DNA from: Bacteroidota bacterium
GTDB lineage: Bacteria > Bacteroidota > Bacteroidia > B-17B0 > B-17BO
Assembly (NCBI GenBank): GCA_025356715.1
Contig: JANXRU010000081.1
Location: 1-10,036 of the forward strand
DNA: 10,036 nt
Direction of reading: 5' to 3'
The notes under the pieces were generated by a model that saw only the letters and a list, made by a program, of their open reading frames with translations, was not told the DNA's origin and searched no databases. Each line of letters opens with the position of its first letter. The first letter of the stretch is position 1. The position numbers and the translations under genes are program-made. Below, one piece after another: positions 1-6,088 of the stretch.

Positions 1-72
1 CCTGATCGTATTGAGTTGAAAAAATACAACCCGATCTTGAAAAAAATGACAACTCATAAAGAGATTAAATAA
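1..72 (+). CDS. rpmG: 50S ribosomal protein L33, C-terminal part (5' end outside window)
   Basis: The first 23 codons read in frame from base 1 and stop with TAA at 70-72. They give the typical L33 tail: PDRIELKKYNP, then ILKKMTTHKEIK. L33 (bL33) is a small protein of the large ribosomal subunit near the E site. The sequence lacks the N-terminal half, where zinc-binding cysteines would show whether this is the C+ or C- form. The next gene starts 20 bases after the stop, so the two are probably cotranscribed. Identity rests on the highly conserved C-terminal pattern, and the following DUF4295 gene, the usual neighbour in Bacteroidota, supports it. Confidence 0.93.
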   Translation, partial: PDRIELKKYNPILKKMTTHKEIK

Positions 73-92
73 TCCATTAAAACTAAGATACA

Positions 93-245
93 ATGGCAAA
101 GAAAGTAGTTGCAACCCTAAAAACTGGTAAAGGAAATAGCTTTACAAAAGTGATTAAAGTAATCAGATCTCCAAAGACTGGTGCTTATGCATTCCGTGAG
201 GAAATTGTACAAAACGAATTAGTTGCTGATTATTTGAAAAAATAA
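93..245 (+). CDS. DUF4295 family small basic protein (Bacteroidota ribosome-associated)
   Basis: This is a 50-residue ORF beginning MAKKVVATLKTGKGNSFTK and ending in LVADYLKK. The sequence, length and position directly after rpmG match DUF4295, a family essentially restricted to Bacteroidota. It is strongly basic at the N-terminus, as expected for an rRNA-binding protein. From memory, unchecked, a ribosomal-subunit role has been suggested for it in Bacteroidota ribosome structures. The ATG at 93 is the only sensible start, since the MAKK opening is conserved. There is no Shine-Dalgarno sequence, which is normal in this phylum. A strong hairpin terminator follows at 267, so this is the last gene of the ribosomal transcript here. 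Confidence 0.92.
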   Translation: MAKKVVATLKTGKGNSFTKVIKVIRSPKTGAYAFREEIVQNELVADYLKK

Positions 246-266
246 TTAAGCGGTAAATTTATATCG

Positions 267-297
267 AAAGCTCTGCAAGAAATTGCAGAGCTTTTTT
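267..297 (+). terminator. Rho-independent terminator after the rpmG-DUF4295 transcript
   Basis: A perfect 12-bp stem, AAAGCTCTGCAA (267-278) with TTGCAGAGCTTT (283-294), closes a GAAA loop. The T run extends over 292-297. It lies 21 bases after the DUF4295 stop. Confidence 0.92.
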
Positions 298-345
298 GTT
301 TATTAATAAATTTTTCAGGAGCCTAGTTTACAGATTTAAAAACTA

Positions 346-375
346 ATACCAATTTTAAAGATAGTCCAATCAATC
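346..375. repeat. Partial copy of an intergenic palindromic repeat
   Basis: ATACCAATTTTAA (346-358) matches ATACCAGTTGTAA at 3690-3702 in 11 of 13 positions. ATAGTCCAATC (361-371) is the exact reverse complement of GATTGGACTAT inside the same downstream element. This looks like one arm of that palindromic element, in an otherwise gene-free stretch. No transposase is nearby. The membership call is an inference from two short matches. Confidence 0.4.
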
Positions 376-376
376 T

Positions 377-399
377 TTTCTCTCCTTGTCGGAGGGAAA
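377..399. other. Stem-loop downstream of the PhnA-domain gene
   Basis: TTTCTCTCC (377-385) pairs with GGAGGGAAA (391-399) around a TTGTC loop, giving nine pairs including one G-T wobble. On the minus strand it lies about 105 bases past the PhnA-domain gene stop and could mark that transcript's 3' end. Neither strand has a clear T tract after the stem, so it is not called a terminator. Confidence 0.35.
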
Positions 400-504
400 C
401 GGTTATAACTTTTCGTTCCTTAAACTTTTTCTACATAAAAAAATACTAATTCATATTTTGATCCATAATCTATGGTATGTAGGAAATTTATACTTGTCCT
501 TAGC

Positions 505-1062
505 TTATCCTTTTTTGACAAACTTGCATAAAATTACAATTGTTTGTTCGTTAATTTTACCCTCAATTTGTTCAGGATTATCATGTACCAATTTAATTTT
601 CTTCACAACTGTGCCTTTTGACGCTGTAAAATTAGTTCCCTTTACATTAAGAGCTTGAGTTAGAACTACATTATCTCCATTTTCTAATACATTTCCATAG
701 GCATCTTTGTGAACATCAGCAACTTCAAAGGCACTTAACGCCCATTGTATTGTATTTTCATCGAGATCAACAGTGTTGATTAAATTATTTGCCCAATCTT
801 CTGTTTTATATTTATTTAAAATACGATAGCTTAATGCTTGAACACTTGATTCAGGATTCCATATACTTCCTTCTAAACAACGCCAATGAAAACTAGCACT
901 TTCAGATTCAATAGCATCGTTACAAGTTTTACAAATCCCAACTTGATTTTCGATTGTTTCATCATTTTTTGGGCTAACAGTATAAGTAATTGTCATGTTT
1001 TCGACATTACACAATTCACATAAATTTTGATTACGGTCTTTTAGTTCTTGATTGATAGCCAT
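505..1062 (-). CDS. PhnA/YjdM-domain zinc-ribbon protein
   Basis: This 185-residue protein has an N-terminal putative zinc-binding region with CxxC pairs at C15/C18 and C44/C47. Its C-terminal domain (about 117-185) matches the PhnA/YjdM family: HKDAYGNVLENGDNV, then LNVKGTNFTASKGTVVKKI and a lysine-rich end. The name PhnA comes from phosphonate-associated genes in E. coli, but the family's biochemical role is not established and it should not be read as phosphonoacetate hydrolase. It is longer than the ~110-residue E. coli YjdM; the extra length is a middle segment (about 50-115) that I do not recognise. No signal peptide or membrane segment is visible, so it is probably cytoplasmic. It is transcribed divergently from the PD40-OmpA-like gene, sharing a 231-base AT-rich intergenic region with no clear promoter. 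Confidence 0.88.
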   Translation of the reverse strand: MAINQELKDRNQNLCELCNVENMTITYTVSPKNDETIENQVGICKTCNDAIESESASFHWRCLEGSIWNPESSVQALSYRILNKYKTEDWANNLINTVDLDENTIQWALSAFEVADVHKDAYGNVLENGDNVVLTQALNVKGTNFTASKGTVVKKIKLVHDNPEQIEGKINEQTIVILCKFVKKG

Positions 1063-1293
1063 TTTGATTGATTGAGATTTTGGATTATTTTTATGAGCGG
1101 TGAAATTAAGAATTTATAGTTACCAAAGTAGAAAATTAAACAAGATTAATTTAGAAGTAGTCTGTTTAAAATATAAACTTTAACAGGCTCTCTGTTTTGC
1201 AGTGGTATTTCATTAATTTGTTTTTTAGAACGCGAAAATTCGAAAACGTAAAAATCAAAAAAAAGAAGTACCTTTCTGTTTTTCTAAGAAGTA

Positions 1294-2898
1294 ATGGTGA
1301 AAAAGTTAACGTTTATTTTATGTTTGAATCTCATTATGTTTAATGAAGTTCAATCACAAATTAAATCCGAAAATCGAAATGCTATTGTTACTAAAATGAG
1401 CTCTATGGTAAACTGCTCTTATGACGATTATGCTTCAGTTATCTCTCCAGACGGACTTGTCATGTATTTTACAAGTAGAAGGCCAGTGTCGGAAAAGGAG
1501 AAGAAAAATGGTCTTCCAAGTAAGGAATTTATATATGTTTCTAATTTTAATACAATATTAGGCAAATGGTCTGAAGCACAAATTGTTCAACCCTTTAAAA
1601 ATGTAACAAGACGAAAAAATATTTCTGCAATCGCATTATCGAACGAAGGAAAAAAAATGTTATTGTTTCAGGATGATATTTATGGCTATGGAGATATCTA
1701 TGAATCAAGTTATGATGGGAAAGAATGGACTAATCCTGAAAAATTTAGTGATAGTATAAATTCTCAACATCACGAATCATCAGCTTCATTTTCTCCCGAT
1801 GGAAACACATTATATTTTATTAGTAATAGACCGAAAGGCTATGGTGGAACTGATATTTGGTATTCCACAAAAGATTTAAATGGAACATGGAATACTCCAA
1901 TAAATATGGGTAAGATTATTAACACAAATAAAGACGAGGAATGTGTTTTTGCTCACTCAGATGGTAAAACGTTATATTTTAGTTCAAAAGGACACCAAAG
2001 TATAGGTGGATATGATATTTATAAATGTTCATGGGATGAATTAACAAAAACTTGGTTACCAGCAGTAAATATTGGAATTCCAATTAATACAAAAAGTGAT
2101 GATGTTTTTTATATGGAAACGGCTGATCATAATAAGGCATTTTATACAACAGTTGATCCTGAAAATCCAAAAAAAGATAAAGATATTTTCGAGGTAATTT
2201 ACTCAAATGATTTCATCAAAAAAAAAATGATTCTATTAGAAAAAAAATTGAATCAATTAGCGAAATTTGTTACAATAAAAGGTAAGGTGTGCGAAGAAAT
2301 AACAAAAAATCCAATAAGCAGCATTGTTTCATTATATTATCGGGATTCACAAAGAGAATTTGATAAAATTAAGTCAGATTTAACTACTGGGGGCTATCAA
2401 TTTCGGGTTGATTCTATTGGAAAATACTCCATTCACGCTTTCGCAAAAGGTTTTACTTTTTACTCAGATAGCATCAACGTTAATCTTAAAAATACGAAGG
2501 AATTAGAAATAGTTATTAATAAAAAAATCATGTTGAACCGAAGTAAAATTGGAGAGTCATTTTTGCTAAACAACCTATTATTTGAAATTGATAAATCGGT
2601 AATTATAGCTGAATCTATATATGAACTGAATAAATTAACGGAATACTTAAAAGAAAACAGTGAGTTTATAATTGAAATTTCAATAACTAGTGAAAATGTT
2701 GGAGCTAAACAACTAAATGAATCTCTATTAGAAGATAGGTTAATAACTGTGAAAAATTATATAGTATCACATGGAATTGTAGAGGCAAGAATTAAACTTA
2801 AAAATAAAGGAGATTTAAAGCCTATTATTGGAAATAATGTATTTGATGGAATACCCAGAACGAATAACAGTATATTTAAAATAGTTCGGATAAAGTAA
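1294..2898 (+). CDS. PorE-like envelope protein: PD40 beta-propeller, CRD and degenerate OmpA-like domain
   Basis: The 534-residue protein starts with a likely Sec signal peptide (basic VKK, hydrophobic core, possible cut near VQS-Q, residues 18-22). There is no convincing lipobox, as the only early cysteine (C10) lies inside the hydrophobic core. Residues ~45-300 carry PD40/WD40-like propeller repeats: SPDG at 51 and 167, SDG at 222, each followed by LYF- or MYF-type strands, plus GGTDIW (185) and GGYDIY (238). Residues ~326-400 resemble a carboxypeptidase regulatory-like domain (ITIKGKV-type strand, YSIHAFAKGF). Residues ~420-534 are OmpA-C-like: LLNNLLFEIDKS, then ENVG (467), LLEDR (478-482) and GDLKPIIGNN. 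The usual GHTDxxG Asp is Glu here and the terminal NRR motif is replaced by TNNS, so peptidoglycan binding may be weakened. The order propeller-CRD-OmpA is that of the T9SS protein PorE and related proteins, but the N-terminal TPR region is absent. There are no functional partners beside it. Confidence 0.8.
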   Translation: MVKKLTFILCLNLIMFNEVQSQIKSENRNAIVTKMSSMVNCSYDDYASVISPDGLVMYFTSRRPVSEKEKKNGLPSKEFIYVSNFNTILGKWSEAQIVQPFKNVTRRKNISAIALSNEGKKMLLFQDDIYGYGDIYESSYDGKEWTNPEKFSDSINSQHHESSASFSPDGNTLYFISNRPKGYGGTDIWYSTKDLNGTWNTPINMGKIINTNKDEECVFAHSDGKTLYFSSKGHQSIGGYDIYKCSWDELTKTWLPAVNIGIPINTKSDDVFYMETADHNKAFYTTVDPENPKKDKDIFEVIYSNDFIKKKMILLEKKLNQLAKFVTIKGKVCEEITKNPISSIVSLYYRDSQREFDKIKSDLTTGGYQFRVDSIGKYSIHAFAKGFTFYSDSINVNLKNTKELEIVINKKIMLNRSKIGESFLLNNLLFEIDKSVIIAESIYELNKLTEYLKENSEFIIEISITSENVGAKQLNESLLEDRLITVKNYIVSHGIVEARIKLKNKGDLKPIIGNNVFDGIPRTNNSIFKIVRIK

Positions 2899-3028
2899 TT
2901 TAGATAAATAGTATTGCCAAATTAACATCATTTGCAAACGTTTTATTTATTAAATAATACATGGATAAAAGTATATTGAACGGATAAAACTACGACTCTT
3001 TATTAAATAGAGTTAACCTATAAAATTA

Positions 3029-3685
3029 ATGAACCACCCAACCATAATTTATGAAGATGATGTGTTGCTTTTGTGTAATAAGCACGCTGGTTTGATGGTG
3101 GAACCTGATAGAAATAATTTCCCTAATTTATTACAACAGGTTAAACAATACCTAAAAGAAACGACTAGCACAAAACTGCCATATACACAACATCTTCATC
3201 GTTTAGATAGACCTGTAAGCGGTATTGTGTTGTTTACAAAAAAAAAGGAATATTTAAGAAATCTCAGCGAACAATTTGCCCAACGCACAGTTTCTAAATA
3301 TTATATAGCATTAACAGATAAGACTCCAGAGCAAATTACAGGTGTTTTAGAACATTGGCATCGTAAAGAAAAAAAGAAAGCGGTTCTTGTTCCTGAAAAC
3401 ACAGAATTTGCTAAGTATATTAAGCTGGAATATGCAGTAAATCCATTTGGAGTTAATTTCTTATGGAAAATAAAATTACACACAGGTAAGTTTCATCAAA
3501 TTCGAGCTCAATTGGCAAGTTTAGGTTGTCCTATTTTGGGAGATAGTTTATATGGATCTACTATAGCGTATAAACCCAATTCTATTGCGTTACATGCCTC
3601 CATGCTAAAAATTAAGCACCCTGTAAGCAACCAACAAATGATAGTTGAGTCTGAGCCAGATTTTCAAACTGATGTGCCGAATTAG
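3029..3685 (+). CDS. RluA-family RNA pseudouridine synthase
   Basis: This 218-residue enzyme isomerises uridine to pseudouridine in an rRNA or tRNA. The catalytic motif HRLDRPVSGIVLF spans 57-69, with D60 as the catalytic aspartate. The second family signature is TGKFHQIRAQLASLGCPI (residues 152-169), followed by LGDSLYGS. There is no N-terminal S4 domain; the protein starts directly with the catalytic-core strand IIYEDDVLLLCNKHAGLMV. This matches the short RluA-like proteins of Bacteroidota. The specific target uridine cannot be read from sequence. It is preceded by 130 AT-rich bases and followed by a palindromic repeat ending in a T run, so it is probably monocistronic. The ATG at 3029 places the conserved opening at the N-terminus. 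Confidence 0.93.
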   Translation: MNHPTIIYEDDVLLLCNKHAGLMVEPDRNNFPNLLQQVKQYLKETTSTKLPYTQHLHRLDRPVSGIVLFTKKKEYLRNLSEQFAQRTVSKYYIALTDKTPEQITGVLEHWHRKEKKKAVLVPENTEFAKYIKLEYAVNPFGVNFLWKIKLHTGKFHQIRAQLASLGCPILGDSLYGSTIAYKPNSIALHASMLKIKHPVSNQQMIVESEPDFQTDVPN

Positions 3686-3689
3686 AATT

Positions 3690-3774
3690 ATACCAGTTGT
3701 AATACACAAATAGCTCAAAGAATGATAAGATTGGACTATTTATTTGTTACTGTTTGTATTACAACTATTTTTTT
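3690..3774. repeat. Imperfect palindrome with T tail, possible MITE-like repeat or terminator
   Basis: AGTTGTAATAC (3695-3705) and GTATTACAACT (3756-3766) form a perfect 11-bp outer inverted repeat. Inside, CAAATAGCTCAA (3707-3718) pairs imperfectly with the segment TTGGACTATTTATTTG (3731-3746). A run of seven T follows (3768-3774), so the transcribed hairpin could also terminate the pseudouridine synthase transcript, although it is AT-rich. Parts recur near 346-371, which suggests a dispersed intergenic repeat family rather than a plain terminator. It encodes no protein. Confidence 0.6.
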
Positions 3775-3818
3775 CAACAAAAACACCAATTTGGACGTTA
3801 AATTGTGGAAAAGCTCCC

Positions 3819-3848
3819 TTTAAAAAACCACTTTTTTTTGTAAATTTG
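3819..3848 (+). promoter_or_regulatory. Bacteroidota-type promoter of pckA
   Basis: TAAATTTG at 3841-3848 is an exact match to the phylum's -7 consensus TAnnTTTG. A TTTA at 3819-3822 (three of four to the -33 box TTTG) lies 18 bases upstream. Transcription would begin a few bases past 3848, leaving a short untranslated leader before the ATG at 3879. Confidence 0.75.
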
Positions 3849-3878
3849 CACCCTAACTAAAAACTAAACATTTTTAAT

Positions 3879-5492
3879 ATGAATGAAATAGGATTAAAAG
3901 CACAAGATGCTTCCGTTGCCCAATTAGGCCTAGCTAATGTAGAAATGGCTTATTGGAACTTGCATCCTTCAGAATTAGTAGAAGAAGTTATTGTTCGCGG
4001 ACAAGGAGAATTAACAGATACTGGCGCGTTAGCCGTTGATACTGGTGAATTTACAGGGCGTTCTCCTAAAGATAAATTTGTTGTTTACGATGAAAATACA
4101 AAAGATAGCGTTTGGTGGGGTGATGTAAATAACCGTTTTGAAGCAGATAAATTTGATGCGTTACATAACCGTATGTTAGCATACTTGGGTAATAAAGAAA
4201 TTTGGGTTAGAGATGCCTATGCTTGCGCTGATCCTACTTATCGTATTAATATTCGTGTAGTAAATGAACACGCTTGGAGCAACTTATTTGCTTACAATTT
4301 ATTTTTACGCCCTACAACCGAAGAAATTAAAACATTTAAGCACGACTGGGTTATTATTAATGCTCCTGGATTTAAAGCAGATCCTAAGATTGATGGTACT
4401 CGTCAGCATAATTTCGCCATTATCAATTTTACTAAAAAAACTATTTTAATTGGAGGAACTGCATATACAGGTGAGATTAAAAAATCTATTTTCGCTGTAT
4501 TAAATTATATTTTGCCACACGAAAAGAAAGTATTGTCTATGCATTGCTCTGCAAACATAGGTAAAGATGGCGATACGGCTATCTTCTTTGGATTATCAGG
4601 AACTGGAAAAACAACCTTATCTGCTGATCCAAATCGTAAATTAATTGGTGATGATGAGCATGGTTGGGCTGATAATTCTGTTTTCAATTTTGAAGGCGGT
4701 TGTTATGCTAAATGTGTTGATTTAACAGCTGAAAAAGAGCCTCAAATTTTCTCTGCAATTAAATTTGGTTCTTTATTAGAAAACATAAATTATTACGAAG
4801 GAACTACAACGGTAAACTACGCTGATATTTCTCGTACAGAAAATACACGCGTAAGTTACCCAGCTAATTATATTGATAATGCTGTAACTCCTGCCATTGG
4901 CGATATTCCAAAAAATATCTTCTTTTTAACTTGTGATGCATTTGGAGTATTACCCCCAATATCTAAGTTAACTACAGGTCAAGCAATGTATAACTTCATC
5001 TCTGGTTACACCGCTAAAGTAGCAGGTACTGAAATGGGTATTACTGAGCCTACAACTACTTTTTCTGCTTGTTTTGGTAAAGCATTTTTGCCATTACACC
5101 CTACAAAATATGCAGAATTATTAGGAGATAAATTAAAGAAAAATAAAGTAAACGTTTGGTTATTAAATACTGGATGGGTTGGTGGAGCTTACGGTGTAGG
5201 TAGTCGTATTAAATTATCTTACACACGTGCTTTAATTACAGCAGCTTTAAATGGCGAATTAGATAAAGTAGAATATGGCACAACGCCTTATTTTGGTTTG
5301 AAATTTCCTAAAACTTGCCCCGAAGTGCCAACTGAAATTTTAGAACCTAAAAATGCTTGGAAAGATAAAGAAGCTTACAATCAAACTTCTCAAAATTTAG
5401 CTGGTCAATTTTTGAAAAATTTTGAGCAATATGCATCAGCTTCTAATGAAGAAATTTTAGCTGCTGCACCAAAAGTAGCTCAAGAAGCTTAA
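3879..5492 (+). CDS. pckA: Phosphoenolpyruvate carboxykinase (ATP)
   Basis: The enzyme converts oxaloacetate and ATP to PEP, CO2 and ADP, the entry step of gluconeogenesis from C4 acids; it can also run in reverse. At 537 residues it is full length for the ATP-dependent family. Visible signatures are TGRSPKDKF with substrate-binding R61 (59-67), Y196 and K202 in AYTGEIKKS, metal-binding H222 in MHCSAN, the P-loop GLSGTGKTTLS (238-248, K244), the second metal site GDDEHGW with D259, and ENTRVSYP with R324. These sit at a nearly constant offset of about 10 from the E. coli numbering. The gene has its own promoter and a strong terminator at 5510, so it appears monocistronic. Codon use is less AT-extreme than in the PD40-OmpA-like gene upstream, in keeping with a well-expressed core gene. 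The ATG at 3879 has a typical short leader and no Shine-Dalgarno sequence. Confidence 0.98.
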   Translation: MNEIGLKAQDASVAQLGLANVEMAYWNLHPSELVEEVIVRGQGELTDTGALAVDTGEFTGRSPKDKFVVYDENTKDSVWWGDVNNRFEADKFDALHNRMLAYLGNKEIWVRDAYACADPTYRINIRVVNEHAWSNLFAYNLFLRPTTEEIKTFKHDWVIINAPGFKADPKIDGTRQHNFAIINFTKKTILIGGTAYTGEIKKSIFAVLNYILPHEKKVLSMHCSANIGKDGDTAIFFGLSGTGKTTLSADPNRKLIGDDEHGWADNSVFNFEGGCYAKCVDLTAEKEPQIFSAIKFGSLLENINYYEGTTTVNYADISRTENTRVSYPANYIDNAVTPAIGDIPKNIFFLTCDAFGVLPPISKLTTGQAMYNFISGYTAKVAGTEMGITEPTTTFSACFGKAFLPLHPTKYAELLGDKLKKNKVNVWLLNTGWVGGAYGVGSRIKLSYTRALITAALNGELDKVEYGTTPYFGLKFPKTCPEVPTEILEPKNAWKDKEAYNQTSQNLAGQFLKNFEQYASASNEEILAAAPKVAQEA

Positions 5493-5509
5493 TTTCATTC
5501 AATATATTG

Positions 5510-5547
5510 AAACCCCTAATTTTATAAATTAGGGGTTTTGTTTTTTT
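5510..5547 (+). terminator. Rho-independent terminator of pckA
   Basis: A perfect 13-bp stem, AAACCCCTAATTT (5510-5522) with AAATTAGGGGTTT (5526-5538), closes a 3-base loop. A T-rich tail runs to 5547, interrupted by one G at 5540. It begins 18 bases after the pckA stop. Confidence 0.93.
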
Positions 5548-5568
5548 ATAACTATTAATTTACATTTA
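5537..5568 (+). promoter_or_regulatory. Possible promoter of the hotdog thioesterase gene
   Basis: TTTG at 5537-5540 (-33 box) is followed after 20 bases by TACATTTA at 5561-5568, seven of eight to TAnnTTTG. It overlaps the tail of the pckA terminator and lies 16 bases before the ATG at 5585. A promoter is expected here because the strong terminator separates the gene from pckA. Confidence 0.42.
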
Positions 5569-5584
5569 AAAACAATCATTGCAA

Positions 5585-6013
5585 ATGACTATCATCGAAC
5601 AATATATTGCCCACAATAACTTTGGTAACATGCTTGGAATGGATTTTAAAATAATAGAACCAGGTATTGTTCATTATTTTATGACGATTAAAGAAGAGCA
5701 TCTTTCCACTCCTAAAGCAGCACATGGTGGTGTTATTGCTACATTAATGGATGGTGTATTAGGTGTTGCGGCTCTTTCTAATGTTGTGGAGCAAAACAAA
5801 GTCGTTTCAACGATAGAATTTAAAATCAATTATTTAGCGCCGGCATTACTTGGTGACCAATTATTTGGAATTGGAAAAGTAGAGCAGTTGGGTAACCGTA
5901 TCATCGTTTCGAGTGGTGATATTATTTGCATAAACAGAAATAATATGATCATAGCCAAAGCAATGGGTACATTCAACGCCTATCCTTTTGAAAAAGCAGG
6001 ATTAAGCTTGTAA
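5585..6013 (+). CDS. PaaI-type hotdog-fold thioesterase
   Basis: This 142-residue protein belongs to the PaaI/4HBT hotdog family, which hydrolyses acyl-CoA thioesters. The helix motif AHGGVIATLMDGVLGVAA has HGG at 47-49 and the likely catalytic D56, nine residues after the histidine as in E. coli PaaI. The central strand VVSTIEFKINYLAPALLGD follows (residues 74-92) and is diagnostic of the fold. The acyl substrate is unknown. An in-frame TTG at 5579 would add two residues, but the ATG at 5585 is preferred because the protein opens naturally there and no ribosome-binding site favours TTG. It is 75 bases upstream of the aldehyde dehydrogenase gene, so cotranscription with the downstream operon is possible but unproven. 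Confidence 0.9.
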   Translation: MTIIEQYIAHNNFGNMLGMDFKIIEPGIVHYFMTIKEEHLSTPKAAHGGVIATLMDGVLGVAALSNVVEQNKVVSTIEFKINYLAPALLGDQLFGIGKVEQLGNRIIVSSGDIICINRNNMIIAKAMGTFNAYPFEKAGLSL

Positions 6014-6088
6014 AATAATCTGTTTTAATTAACCCTAATTAAAATTATATACGTCAATTTTGTTAATTTAGTCATCTTATTTTATCTT

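Noticed and set aside
386..658. Plus-strand ORF of 90 codons overlapping the PhnA-domain gene
   Set aside because: It lies mostly antisense to the clear PhnA-domain gene and its translation shows no family pattern; it is a shadow frame.
1182..1220. TTTG (1196-1199) and TTAATTTG (1213-1220) considered as a promoter for the PD40-OmpA-like gene, and a 5-bp hairpin at 1182-1196
   Set aside because: The spacing between boxes is only 13 bases, too short for the Bacteroidota promoter pattern, and the hairpin is too weak.
2950..3020. AT-rich inverted repeats upstream of the pseudouridine synthase gene, considered as a terminator or regulatory hairpin
   Set aside because: The stems are short and almost purely A/T with no T tract in the right place.
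5498..5511. Perfect 14-base palindrome TTCAATATATTGAA after pckA, considered as an operator
   Set aside because: It sits between the stop codon and the terminator, away from any promoter, and AT-only palindromes of this kind are common in such sequence.
5579..5587. TTG start two codons upstream of the thioesterase ATG
   Set aside because: ATG at 5585 gives a natural N-terminus, and no ribosome-binding site or conserved residue supports the TTG.
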